Assembly: GCA_947454705.1 (NCBI GenBank)
Contig: CANGKZ010000011.1
Location: forward strand, 1 to 64,000
Direction: 5' to 3'
Source: Verrucomicrobiota bacterium
GTDB lineage: Bacteria; Verrucomicrobiota; Verrucomicrobiia; Limisphaerales; UBA9464
Length of the DNA stretch: 64,000 nt
Shown here one piece after another: positions 18,521 to 27,996 of the stretch (its first letter is position 1; each line of letters begins with the position of its first letter). The notes under the pieces are model-generated. The model was not told the DNA's origin and searched no databases. It saw only the letters and a list, made by a program, of their open reading frames with translations. The position numbers and the translations under genes were made by a program.

Positions 18521-19130
18521 ACCAAAAAAGATTAGACGTTCGATCGGATTGCGGAGGAGCCATCCTTCAGTGTTGGCTAGGATGTTTGGATGAAGTTCTC
18601 GCACTCCGGCGGGTTGTTCTAGGCGCCGGCGCCTTTCATTGTCGTCAGCAGCCCAAGGCAAGCAAACACCACCATGCTATATACTGGTGAATTATCCCTG
18701 TGATAGCTGATTGACGGTAGCTCATTAAATTGTTCCCGGCGTGCGAATAGCTTCAGAGTACTTAAACACAACACCCACCACACCGTCGGCTTTTTTTTTT
18801 CAACCTATCGAATCGCTGGTGAATTCGGTAAGAAGTATATTTTCATAAATATCATCAAAGTGTGTAACAGCTTTTGAAACGCATCGTGGCGACCGATTTT
18901 CAAAGAGGTAGTTGTGCTACAAACAGCAGTTGGAAGACTTGCCGACGTGCTGAAGATGTTGTCCTGATGCGGGATGAGCGGTTTCCCGGCATTTTCTGGG
19001 GCTCACCCTGGGGGTGAAGCGGAACTGCGACGTCCTGCTGGGCAGGCGGCCCCCACGCCGCCGGTGGTGGTCGACACCCAAGGCCGACGCTTCAACGTCG
19101 AGTGGAGTCCCCACGCCCAGTACTGTCCGG

Positions 19131-19348
19131 CTAGATGTAGTTGAAGTTCAGTTGGTTATGGATGTTGCCTTCTTTTCTTTCGAGCGGCACATCTGTAAAT
19201 AGTTCTGCCAGAGTCACTTTCTCGAAAACGTTCACGCTCAGGATCTGTAATATCGTGTGGAGGCTCAATTGCAGGTGCAGCTCCTTCCTGAGGATGGCCA
19301 TCAGGACGTAGATACAGATCGCCACCCACACCTGGGTCTGGACTGTGA
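19131..19348 (-). pseudogene. IS4-type transposase C-terminal remnant
   Basis: QTQVWVAICIYVLMAILRKELHLQLSLHTILQILSVNVFEKVTLAELF...NQLNFNYI resembles the C-terminal block of IS4-type DDE transposases; no N-terminal catalytic domain upstream. Confidence 0.7.
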
Positions 19349-19386
19349 GGTTGCTTCAATGCGAATCCAGAATTGCAATCCGTACA

Positions 19387-21645
19387 TCAATTACCGGACG
19401 GACTAAGGACCAAACGGAAACCTTGGTCATGATTTGTCGTGTTCGGTTCTCGTTGATTTCGGCGAGCTGCTCTGCAATCCGCAGCAACTCTGACCCAGCT
19501 TCCGCCCCTAAAAACGTGGTGATCACTTGTCGTTGTTCCCTTGGGATCCACAACAAACCCGCCGGGGTAGGCCCCGTACTGATCTGAGCACCACTGCCAG
19601 ACGTTGCCGTACATGTCAAACAGGCCCCATTGATTGGGTTTTCGCTCACCGCTTACGTGTGTAGTACCGCCGCTGTTGGCAACAAACCATGCATACTCGT
19701 TGATTGCAGTTTCAGTGAGATCGTCCCCAAAACTGTACCTCCGAGAGGTGCCAGCACGTGCGGCGTATTCCCATTCTGCCTCGGTAGGCAGCCGGTAGGC
19801 GTAACTTGGTGGAATCTTGCCTGCTGCCAAATCAACAGCTGTGAGTTTTGCGCAGTAGGCTGATGCTTCCTCCCACGTGATGGTATCTACCGGCAGATCA
19901 AGGCTGCCATGAAACCATGAAGGGTTAGTTCCCATGAGTTGGGTGTACTCCTTCTGCGTCACTAAAAATCGGCCCATCCAGAATCCCCGCGTCAACGCGA
20001 CAGTCGTTTGCGGTCCTTCGTCTGCATAACGAGCCAACTCATTCGTCGGACTTCCCATTACGAATTGACCGGGAGGAATCCAAACCCATTTGAGGTAATC
20101 AGGATTTGGATAGGGAGCTGGAACAAGAAGGGTCCGAAGTGGTTTTGCGCCAAGACTCAGCGGCACGGCTGCTGGAGGCGGGGCGATTAAAACAGTTGGT
20201 GCATTTGTGTATGAGCGCCCAGCGTTGGCGACCGTAATGGTTTTGATTGTCCCAGCCTCGACCTGAGCCGTGGCAAGTGCACCTGTCCCCCCTCCTCCAA
20301 CCAGTGAAACTAAGGGGGGCTCCGTGTAACCCAGACCAGAGTCCATCACTGTTATGCTCACAACAAAACCGTTCACCACTTGAGCTGCAGCTAAAGCCCG
20401 AATGGGATTCGCCGGACCTGCCTGAGTTGCTCGGTACAATCGAGCCGTCAATGGAATGACTGGGGGCTCAATGAAGGCCGATCCTTTTCCAGCGAGAATA
20501 AAATTCGTAAAAGGCGTCCAAACGAATGGCCGAACCAGATGATCGCACACATCTACGGAGGTTTGAACACCAGGAACGCCCGAAACACTGATCACAGTCA
20601 GCGTTTCAATGGGAAGCGATGGCCGTGGGGACGCGACCTGCACGGAGGTCGATGCGCTGTAGCCACTGCCAGCGTTTCGGACAACAATTTCTGTCACCAC
20701 TCCATCCACCACACGGGCCACGGCCAGACCACCGATGCCTTGTGCGTCGTTAATGGTGACCTCCGGCGGATCTGAGTATCCGCTTCCGCCATCAACGATC
20801 ACCATGCCTACGATAAATCCGTTGAGAACGACGGGCGTCACAATCGCAGACCGGCTATCCCCACAGTGTTGATGGATGGTTTGTGGAGAGGGTGGCGATG
20901 AAATCATGGCTGTACCGGCGATCTTGCCGTTGTTCCGGTTTCCACTTCTGTCTGCTGACGTCCCGTCGTTGAAACTCCAACTGCCCATCAAACTAGTGTC
21001 CGCAACCGATCCACATTGGTACTCCGCGAGAATCTCAGCGGCAGACAGCGCACGATTCCAGATTCGGAGCTCATCCATCGCACCCGCTGCGGCAATGGCC
21101 GGATCGTTTACCGGGTTTTGATTTCCAAACACCAAAGGTAGGGTCGATTGCCGAATCGCCTGCGAGTTAATCGGATTGCCTCCTGCGTCAACGGTCCGAG
21201 TGGCTGCCAACACCCCGTTGGTGAAGAGCCTCAGTGTGCTGCTCGGCTGGTCATAGGTTGTGGCAAAGTGGGTCCAGGTATTTGAGGCAACGTTCTGAGC
21301 GGCAATGGTTGCCCACGTGCTTGAACCCAGAAACAGCTGAAAACTCAAGGTGCGGCCGGGAATTCCCTGAAGCTTTGACCAACTCAACCAATACGACTGA
21401 TCGCTGAAAGCGTTTTGGCCATCGCCCTTTCCCAGAAACACCTCATTTACGGCACCGTTTTCGACCGGGTACAGCCATCCCTCGATGGTGATACCTGATG
21501 GGTTCTGCAGGCCCGGGGTGCTGGCCACTTGGACGAACCCGCCTGTGTTGAGTAGGAGCGCTTTATTGGGCGTTTGTGCATCCAAGTCCGCTGCGGTAGC
21601 CAGAGCAAAGAGCCAAAGGATGGAGATGCTTACGATTCGACGCAT
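19387..21645 (-). CDS. LamG (ConA-like) + repeat region + formylglycine-generating enzyme (SUMF1/FGE)-domain exported protein
   Basis: LamG: LLLNTGGFVQVASTPGLQNPSGITIEGWLYP; GSGYSDPPEVTI/GSGYSASTSVQV/GLGYTEPPLVSL/GRSYTNAPTVLI repeats; FGE: WIPPGQFVMGSP...RLPTEAEWEYAARAG...GNVWQWCSDQYG...VFRGGSW. Confidence 0.88.
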   Translation of the reverse strand: MRRIVSISILWLFALATAADLDAQTPNKALLLNTGGFVQVASTPGLQNPSGITIEGWLYPVENGAVNEVFLGKGDGQNAFSDQSYWLSWSKLQGIPGRTLSFQLFLGSSTWATIAAQNVASNTWTHFATTYDQPSSTLRLFTNGVLAATRTVDAGGNPINSQAIRQSTLPLVFGNQNPVNDPAIAAAGAMDELRIWNRALSAAEILAEYQCGSVADTSLMGSWSFNDGTSADRSGNRNNGKIAGTAMISSPPSPQTIHQHCGDSRSAIVTPVVLNGFIVGMVIVDGGSGYSDPPEVTINDAQGIGGLAVARVVDGVVTEIVVRNAGSGYSASTSVQVASPRPSLPIETLTVISVSGVPGVQTSVDVCDHLVRPFVWTPFTNFILAGKGSAFIEPPVIPLTARLYRATQAGPANPIRALAAAQVVNGFVVSITVMDSGLGYTEPPLVSLVGGGGTGALATAQVEAGTIKTITVANAGRSYTNAPTVLIAPPPAAVPLSLGAKPLRTLLVPAPYPNPDYLKWVWIPPGQFVMGSPTNELARYADEGPQTTVALTRGFWMGRFLVTQKEYTQLMGTNPSWFHGSLDLPVDTITWEEASAYCAKLTAVDLAAGKIPPSYAYRLPTEAEWEYAARAGTSRRYSFGDDLTETAINEYAWFVANSGGTTHVSGERKPNQWGLFDMYGNVWQWCSDQYGAYPGGFVVDPKGTTTSDHHVFRGGSWVRVAADCRAARRNQREPNTTNHDQGFRLVLSPSGN

Positions 21646-21731
21646 ACCCCTCCCATCGCTGACCCTCTGGTGATCGTTACACCATTATTTAGATTCCTTG
21701 AAACAGTCGCCACAATTGGAGCGATGGGGTA

Positions 21732-22370
21732 ATGGTGACCCTCGTGTTCCCCATGACGGATGATTCTCTGCCCACCCGGGTCAGTTTGTTGAGCAGGCTC
21801 CGGGATTTGGCGGACGATACCTCGTGGAAGGAGTTCTACGAGCGGTATCGGCGCTTTATCTTTCAGGCCGCCCTGCGGAAGGGGCTTAGTTCACAGGACG
21901 CCGAGGAAGTTTTGCAGGACACCGTGGTTTCCGTGGCTCGTGGGATTCCCAATTTCGTCTACAACCCCGCCATTTGCTCGTTCAAGGGGTGGTTGATGAC
22001 CATCACACGCCGCCGCGTGGCGGACCAACTGCGCCGACGCGGTCGCCAAGTACCGTTGGCTGAAACGGCCGGGGACATTCCTGCCGGTGGAATCTTGGTC
22101 GATTCCCCTTTCGAGGCGGCATGGGAGGCCGAGTGGGAGAGCAATCTAATCGAGGCGGCCATCGATCGGCTTCGGTTGACCATTTCCCCGAGGAACTATC
22201 AAATTTTCGACTGGACGTTTCGGATGGGGCGTTCAACGCAGGAGACCGCTGCTGCCTTTGGTATTTCCGCCGGCGTGGTTCGGGTGACCAAGCTCAGAGT
22301 TCGATTGCAGTTGGAAAAGCACCTCCGGCAAATGCGGCGGGAGCCTTGGCCGGAGGGATGCAAACCGTGA
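21732..22370 (+). CDS. RNA polymerase sigma factor, sigma-70/ECF family
   Basis: FYERYRRFIFQAALRKGLSSQDAEEVLQDTVVSVARGI, FKGWLMTITRRRVADQLRRR; region 4-like YQIFDWTFRMGRSTQETAAAFGISAGVVRVTKLRVRLQL. Confidence 0.88.
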   Translation: MVTLVFPMTDDSLPTRVSLLSRLRDLADDTSWKEFYERYRRFIFQAALRKGLSSQDAEEVLQDTVVSVARGIPNFVYNPAICSFKGWLMTITRRRVADQLRRRGRQVPLAETAGDIPAGGILVDSPFEAAWEAEWESNLIEAAIDRLRLTISPRNYQIFDWTFRMGRSTQETAAAFGISAGVVRVTKLRVRLQLEKHLRQMRREPWPEGCKP

Positions 22371-22534
22371 GCAGGCTGTGGGCATTCCTGCGGCTTGTTT
22401 TGCGCATACCGCTCGATACGACTTCGAAACGGATGCTCCGATCTGAAAAGGAGTTCGATCGCGCCATGGAACGCCGGATTCGGCGGAGCATTGAGCGGCG
22501 ATTGCACGGTCGATCAACTCACGGAACCGCATGA
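22367..22534 (+). CDS. Small basic ORF (55 aa, GTG start) between sigma factor and kinase
   Basis: GTGA overlap with the sigma stop and ATGA overlap with the kinase start; MSRLWAFLRLVLRIPLDTTSKRMLRSEKEFDRAMERRIRRSIERRLHGRSTHGTA. Confidence 0.6.
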   Translation: MSRLWAFLRLVLRIPLDTTSKRMLRSEKEFDRAMERRIRRSIERRLHGRSTHGTA

Positions 22535-24138
22535 GTGAACCGCTGCCGACGATTCCAGGGTACGTCTTACTCTCCCCAATTGGCCGGGGTGCGTATGGCG
22601 AGGTGTTCCTCGCGGAAGACGCTGCCGGGCGTCGAGTTGCTCTCAAGGTGGTCAGCCCACGACCCGAGCTCACCGACAAAATGCTTCAACGTGAGCTCGG
22701 GGGCCTGAAGCGCTTTCTCGCCGTGGCAGAGAGCGATCCTCATCTGGTTCGAATCCAAGAATTGATTGAGAATCTGCCCTGCGGTGGCTTTGCCTACGCC
22801 ATGGAGCTGGCCGATTCTGTCCACGGACATGGATTGGCAGATTATGTCCCCCTCACTCTGCGCCATCGCCTCAAAACGGTGGGCCGTTTGCCGGTGGAAG
22901 AAACCCTCCGGATCGCGATCGGATTGTGCGCCGCTTTGGAGCATCTCCACCGCCAGGGGTTGGTCCACCGGGACGTGAAGCCGGCCAATGTGATCTTCGT
23001 TCATGGACAACCCAAGCTCGCGGACCTCGGGCTCGTCAGCGGTGAAAGTGATTCCACGTCATCGGTGGGGACGCAAGGCTACCATGCCCCTGAGGGCGCC
23101 CGTGGCCCCAAGGCGGATCTCTTCAGCCTTGGCAAGGTTCTTTACGAGATGGCAACCGGATGTGACCGGCAGGATTTCCCGGAGCTCCCCCCAGAGTTTC
23201 CAACATTTGAAGATTCATGGCGGCTCCTGGGGATGAATCCTGTTTTTGCCAAGGCCTGCGCTGCCAATCCTGCACGGCGGTACGCCAATGCCGGCCAGTT
23301 TCGGCGGGACTTGTTGCTGCTTCAATCCGGTGGCTCCCTGTATCGGCGACTGTGGATCAAGCGCGTAGGAATTACTTTCCTGTTGATGGCCGGGATTTGG
23401 GGATTGGGCAGGGAATTTTGGAAGCGTGAACAGGAGGAGACTTTTTGGCGGAATCTGCCACCCGTGGAACGAGTGAACCGGGCTTACAGCCGCGAGTACG
23501 CCGACTCGTGGCGGCGTCATTTCATCCCTTCCCGTCCCAATCGATTGGACCCTCGCCAGATTGATCTGACTCCATTTTATAATGGGGCGCTCGCCCAATC
23601 GATCTTTCTAACCCTCAATCCTCGTGAGGCGGTTGAAAATAACTGGGGCACGCTGCCCTCCGGGACCGTTATTTTGGGTGGGGTTCCATTCGACCTCCGA
23701 GGCGTGGTCCAATTGAACGGGCGCAACACTGAGGCTCGGATTGCCGGACTGATCCCGCGATCCGTCGTGATCCCCCTTGATCGCCTGGTTCACCGTCTCC
23801 ACGTGTTGCATGCTGTCCAGTGGGGAGATCCTGCGGGGACGGTGGTGGCCAGATACCGCCTGCATTACGCCGATGGATCGGTCGAGGAACTGCCCATGGA
23901 GTTTGAGCGGGATGTGATGGCTTGGTGGGTCGGTTGGAACCAGCCGCATGGGGATCTGTCGAGGGCTAAGCGTGTCGCAACTGGAAGCAACGCGGCTCTT
24001 CCAGGCGACCAATGGAGTCTCGCCCTTTACCTTCGTAGCTGGGACAACCCGCATCCGGAGCGAAGGGTCACTCGCGTGGAGTTTGAATCGATGATGCAGA
24101 ATTCCGCACCCTTCATTGCTGGACTTACCGTCGAGTAG
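22531..24138 (+). CDS. Hanks-type Ser/Thr protein kinase, C-terminal exported/sensor region
   Basis: GRGAYGEVFLAED, VALKVV, HRQGLVHRDVKPANVIF, ADLGLVSG; TM segment FLLMAGIWGLG then extracytoplasmic part. Confidence 0.9.
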   Translation: MSEPLPTIPGYVLLSPIGRGAYGEVFLAEDAAGRRVALKVVSPRPELTDKMLQRELGGLKRFLAVAESDPHLVRIQELIENLPCGGFAYAMELADSVHGHGLADYVPLTLRHRLKTVGRLPVEETLRIAIGLCAALEHLHRQGLVHRDVKPANVIFVHGQPKLADLGLVSGESDSTSSVGTQGYHAPEGARGPKADLFSLGKVLYEMATGCDRQDFPELPPEFPTFEDSWRLLGMNPVFAKACAANPARRYANAGQFRRDLLLLQSGGSLYRRLWIKRVGITFLLMAGIWGLGREFWKREQEETFWRNLPPVERVNRAYSREYADSWRRHFIPSRPNRLDPRQIDLTPFYNGALAQSIFLTLNPREAVENNWGTLPSGTVILGGVPFDLRGVVQLNGRNTEARIAGLIPRSVVIPLDRLVHRLHVLHAVQWGDPAGTVVARYRLHYADGSVEELPMEFERDVMAWWVGWNQPHGDLSRAKRVATGSNAALPGDQWSLALYLRSWDNPHPERRVTRVEFESMMQNSAPFIAGLTVE

Positions 24139-24181
24139 GGTCTCGAGCTGGCCTGTTCAAACCCGGTTGCGCTTGAAGTTC

Positions 24182-24350
24182 GGTGCAGCTGCTGATCGTT
24201 CGGACTGGTTGGGTAAACCTCAGCCGCAAGTTCAGGAATCCAGAGGCTTGAGGCTCTGGACTGGAGAAGGAACCTCAGCTGAGCAGGTAACAACCTGCTG
24301 GTGTGGGTAGAGAAGGGGGCAAGTTGGAGCGAGTGAAGGGATTCGAACCC
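24182..24350. repeat. Right copy of about 165-bp imperfect direct repeat (att-like), overlapping tRNA-Gly 3' end
   Basis: Aligns with 10573-10733. Confidence 0.8.
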
Positions 24351-24401
24351 TCGACATTCACCTTGGCAAGGTGACGCTCTACCAGGCTGAGCTACACTCG
24401 C
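24325..24401 (-). tRNA. tRNA-Gly (GCC)
   Basis: GCGAGTGTAGCTCAGCCTGGTAGAGCGTCACCTTGCCAAGGTGAATGTCGAGGGTTCGAATCCCTTCACTCGCTCCA folds as cloverleaf; anticodon loop TTGCCAA; encoded CCA. Confidence 0.95.
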
Positions 24402-24469
24402 ATCCGAACGGCGGCCGGTGTAATGCGGGAATGGCGGGAAGATTGCAAGCGGACTTTTTAAAATCGTTT

Positions 24470-25249
24470 TCAGATCCACCCGCGAAGTCGGTAGTAGATC
24501 AGTCCGACTTGCTCGTGCATCCAGAACCGCATGAGCTCGAATCCGCGCACCGAAGGAACCACGCGCCAGGAGTCCTTGGGGTCCAAACTGTCGAGGCCGA
24601 GGAACTCCGCGCCCGCCGGAATGACCGTCATGCCCTGCTTCCGAAACAGGGCCTCGGCGCGCCTCAAATGGTACCCCGAGGTCACCAGGACAACCTTGGT
24701 CCACTTCTTTTCCCGCGCCAGACGGATGGCGCGCTCCGATTCCACGCGGGTGTCGGAACACATGCCCAGCGGATAAACCGTTCCGGCAGGCAAATGCCAC
24801 GCCTTGATCCATTCGGTCAGCATTTCGGAATCAGGCCGGCGGACCTCGGAGACTTCGTAAAAGTTTCCCCCAAGCACGAGGGCATTGGCTCCCGTGGATT
24901 TGGAAAGCTCGATGGCCAGCAGGATTCGGTCGGCCGCTTCCCCGACGCCGAAATGGAGCGGTGACCGTGCCGTGTAGCTGTGGGTGCCACCGAGCATCAC
25001 CACCGCGTCGGCGCGCGTGGGCCAGGGCCGGGTCAGGGGATCGTAGGGCCGCTCCAATTCGGCGAGCAGGCGGGCGGGAATGTTGGTTCCCCCAATGACG
25101 TGGATGAACACCGCCAGCAGCGCCGGAAAAAATGCGGCTAGGATCCGTCCGCGGATCAACTGAACCACTGCGGCGATCCACAGCGTCAACCAAAGCAGCC
25201 CGATGGGTTGCAACAGCGCGTCGAGCGAATGCTGAATCGATTCCTGCAC
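24470..25249 (-). CDS. YdcF/SanA-like DUF218 protein
   Basis: ADAVVMLGG, ESERAIRLAREKKWTKVVLVTSGYHLRRAEALFRKQGM. Confidence 0.88.
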   Translation of the reverse strand: MQESIQHSLDALLQPIGLLWLTLWIAAVVQLIRGRILAAFFPALLAVFIHVIGGTNIPARLLAELERPYDPLTRPWPTRADAVVMLGGTHSYTARSPLHFGVGEAADRILLAIELSKSTGANALVLGGNFYEVSEVRRPDSEMLTEWIKAWHLPAGTVYPLGMCSDTRVESERAIRLAREKKWTKVVLVTSGYHLRRAEALFRKQGMTVIPAGAEFLGLDSLDPKDSWRVVPSVRGFELMRFWMHEQVGLIYYRLRGWI

Positions 25250-25281
25250 GCCGGAAGTCTAGCGCGCCTTGGAACGGGGAA

Positions 25282-25830
25282 CTAGCGGAAGTCGGTGCGG
25301 TATTCGGCGTAACGTTGGCGGATCGCATCGACGTACGCACGCGTGGACGGAAATCCAATCTGGGCGCGAAACGCCGCGCTGTTGGTCCGCGCCGGGCCGG
25401 TCATCCACTTCAAGACGTTCCCACGGCCCGCGTTGTAATCGGCAAGCGCGTAGGTGACCGGGTCATCGGTCGTTGAATAACGCCGCATCACTTTCGACAG
25501 GTAGTACGCTCCCGCGAGGGTGTTGGTGCGCGGGTCGAACACGTGTTCGTGCGCGAACCCTGTGAGGTGCATGGATCCGGCCCACTCGTGCGCGGCTTCG
25601 TCCATGAGCTGCATCAGGCCGATCTCGCCCGCCTTGCCCACGGCGTTGGGATCGAAGTCGCTTTCCTTCCAGATCACCGCCTTCACCAACGCCGGAGGAA
25701 GCTGGTACTTCAGCGCCGCTTCACGAATGAGCGGATTGAACCGGCGCTCCTTGTGTTGACGCCAGAACCAGAGCGCCGCGCCGTCGAAGGCGAGCACCAG
25801 CACCAGGATGAAAATCCAGCGTCGAACCAC
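25282..25830 (-). CDS. Lytic transglycosylase (SLT domain)
   Basis: VKAVIWKESDFDPNAVGKAGEIGLMQLM, YALADYNAGRGNVLKW; GTG start at 25830 gives membrane anchor RRWIFILVLVLAF. Confidence 0.88.
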   Translation of the reverse strand: MVRRWIFILVLVLAFDGAALWFWRQHKERRFNPLIREAALKYQLPPALVKAVIWKESDFDPNAVGKAGEIGLMQLMDEAAHEWAGSMHLTGFAHEHVFDPRTNTLAGAYYLSKVMRRYSTTDDPVTYALADYNAGRGNVLKWMTGPARTNSAAFRAQIGFPSTRAYVDAIRQRYAEYRTDFR

Positions 25831-25940
25831 GCCATCACCCTGAGCAGGGTTTCTGAAAATCGCACGCCGGAATGCATCGGTATCGATTCCGAGGCTGACA
25901 ACCGCAACGCCGCTGCTGAGACTCACCGCACCAAACTCCC

Positions 25941-26900
25941 ATGCTCCCCTCCCGACGTTCGTTCCTCGCATCGACCGCAGCGGCAGCGGCTGCGTCCATC
26001 GCCGCCCCTGTGGCCACCCTCACCTCGCACGCCGCCACCGCGCGCAAGCCCAAGGTTCAGCTCGGCATCGCCAGTTACAGCTACTGGCATTTCCGGGATC
26101 CGAAGGTGAGCATCGAAGGCGTGGTGGAACGCGCCGCCGCGTTGGGCGTGGCCGGCGTCGATGTGCTGCACCGCCAGATGGATCTCCCCGAAAAGGAACC
26201 GCTCACTGCCGCGCATCGCGCCTATCTCTCCCGACTTAAACGCCACGCCGCGCGCCACGGAGTGAGCTATTGCTGCCTCAGCATTCACCAGGATTTCGTG
26301 GATCCCGATCCCGCGTTTCTCCGCGCGCAGATTGCCCATACGCACAAATGCATCGAGATTGCATCGGCCCTCGGCATCGGCGTGCTGCGGCTCAACTCGG
26401 GGCGATGGAACACGATCAAAGATTTCGACGACCTCATGAAGGCGCGCGGCATCGAGCCGGTGCTGGCGGGCTATACCGAGGACGATGGATTCAAGTGGTG
26501 CATCGACTGCCTGCAGCAGTGCCTCGACAAGGCGGCTGAACACGGCGTCATCCTTGCGGTGGAAAACCACTGGGGCCTCACCCGCTCGGTCGAAGGGCTC
26601 CTCCGCATCACCGATGCGATCCAATCCCCGTGGCTCGGCATCCTGATGGACACCGGAAACTTCCTCGAAAACCCGTACGACAAACTGGTGCGCATTGCCG
26701 CACGAACCGTTTACGTGCAGGCCAAGACCTACCCGGGCGGGGGCGAATGGTACACGCTCGATCTCGATTACCCGCGCATCGCCGGGATCCTGGCCGATGC
26801 GGGATACTCCGGCTGGATCGCCCTCGAAATGGAGGGCAAAGAGAACCCGGAGATCGCGGTTCCGAAGAGTATTTCGATGCTGCGCAAGGCCTTCCAGTAA
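25941..26900 (+). CDS. Sugar phosphate isomerase/epimerase-like TIM-barrel protein with Tat-like signal
   Basis: SRRSFLAST twin-arginine N-terminus; [31 protein letters not shown]-type motifs. Confidence 0.85.
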   Translation: MLPSRRSFLASTAAAAAASIAAPVATLTSHAATARKPKVQLGIASYSYWHFRDPKVSIEGVVERAAALGVAGVDVLHRQMDLPEKEPLTAAHRAYLSRLKRHAARHGVSYCCLSIHQDFVDPDPAFLRAQIAHTHKCIEIASALGIGVLRLNSGRWNTIKDFDDLMKARGIEPVLAGYTEDDGFKWCIDCLQQCLDKAAEHGVILAVENHWGLTRSVEGLLRITDAIQSPWLGILMDTGNFLENPYDKLVRIAARTVYVQAKTYPGGGEWYTLDLDYPRIAGILADAGYSGWIALEMEGKENPEIAVPKSISMLRKAFQ

Positions 26901-27004
26901 CCTGCAACGATTGCGAAAAACCTTCGCTTGCACTCAAAAAACGCAGGTGTTATTGCTTTGTCATACAGCACGTCACCACTGGGCTAACCCTTTTACCCAC
27001 TGTC

Positions 27005-27847
27005 ATGTCCACCTATCCAAATTCGCAGCGAACCTCGCTTCAGCGGGGCTTCACCCTCATTGAGCTGCTCGTCGTGATCGCGATCATCGCGATTCTCGCC
27101 GGCATGCTCCTTCCCGGTCTCGCCAAGGCCAAGCAGAAGGCCCAAGGCATTCTGTGCATGAGCAACGGCAAGCAAATGGGCCTGTCGTACAATTTGTTCT
27201 GCGGAGACAACCAGGACGTTCTCCCGGGCAACCTGGACGGCGGCACCGGAGCTGCGCAGACGAACCTCACCTGGTGCGTCGGCTGGCTCGACAACACCAC
27301 CTACACCCCGGACAACACCAACACCGCCTTCCTGATGAACTCGCAGCTCGGCCGTTATGCCGGTGCGGTGGGTGTGTACAAGTGCCCGGCGGATCGCAGC
27401 TTGAACCGCGGCAAGACCGGTATTCCCCGCGTTCGTTCGATCTCGATGAACGGTTACCTCGGTGAACGCGGTGGCCCTTACACCGCTGGTTTCACCCAGT
27501 TCAAGAAGCTCGGCGACATCCAGAAGGCCTCCGGCACCTGGGTGTTCATCGACGAGCGCGAAGACGGCATCAACGACGGCTGGTTCGCGGTCAACATGGA
27601 CGGCTATGATCCGATCCGCCCCACCGCCTACACCATCGTCGACTTCCCCGCGAGCTACCACAACGGCGCAGGCGGTCTGTCCTTCGTGGACGGTCACTCC
27701 GAAATCCGCAAGTGGCTCGATCCCCGCACCCGTCCGGTGCTCCGCTTCGGTCAGGCTCTGAGCCTCGGCCAGGCCTCGCCCAACAACCTCGACGTGGCGT
27801 GGCTCCAGGAGCGCACCTCGGTCAAGGTGACCGGTGCCACCCGCTGA
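27005..27847 (+). CDS. Type II secretion/pilin-like pseudopilin, prepilin N-methylation motif
   Basis: [47 protein letters not shown]. Confidence 0.88.
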   Translation: MSTYPNSQRTSLQRGFTLIELLVVIAIIAILAGMLLPGLAKAKQKAQGILCMSNGKQMGLSYNLFCGDNQDVLPGNLDGGTGAAQTNLTWCVGWLDNTTYTPDNTNTAFLMNSQLGRYAGAVGVYKCPADRSLNRGKTGIPRVRSISMNGYLGERGGPYTAGFTQFKKLGDIQKASGTWVFIDEREDGINDGWFAVNMDGYDPIRPTAYTIVDFPASYHNGAGGLSFVDGHSEIRKWLDPRTRPVLRFGQALSLGQASPNNLDVAWLQERTSVKVTGATR

Positions 27848-27879
27848 TCCGGCTCGCCGGGTCGGTTCAACGACTTCGA

Positions 27880-27909
27880 AATGGTTCGCGGCAACGCGAA
27901 CCATTTTTT
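27880..27909 (+). terminator. Rho-independent terminator
   Basis: ATGGTTCGCG-GCAA-CGCGAACCAT followed by T-tract. Confidence 0.85.
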
Positions 27910-27996
27910 GTGCCCCGAGGGAAACGGAAGCCGCGCGGTAAATCCCGGGCATCCGGCCCTGAAAACCGGTGCTGGCCAGCGCGGCCGGATCGGCGA

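Noticed and set aside
18521-18661. N-terminal extension of the 439-aa ORF (MPWAADDNERRRRLEQPAGVREL...)
   Set aside because: Arg-rich and lies upstream of a plausible signal peptide; probably intergenic or repeat-derived sequence read through.
10573-24401. Prophage or classic integrative element
   Set aside because: No integrase, phage structural, replication or conjugation gene recognised; only att-like repeats and IS remnants, so I limit the claim to a candidate island.
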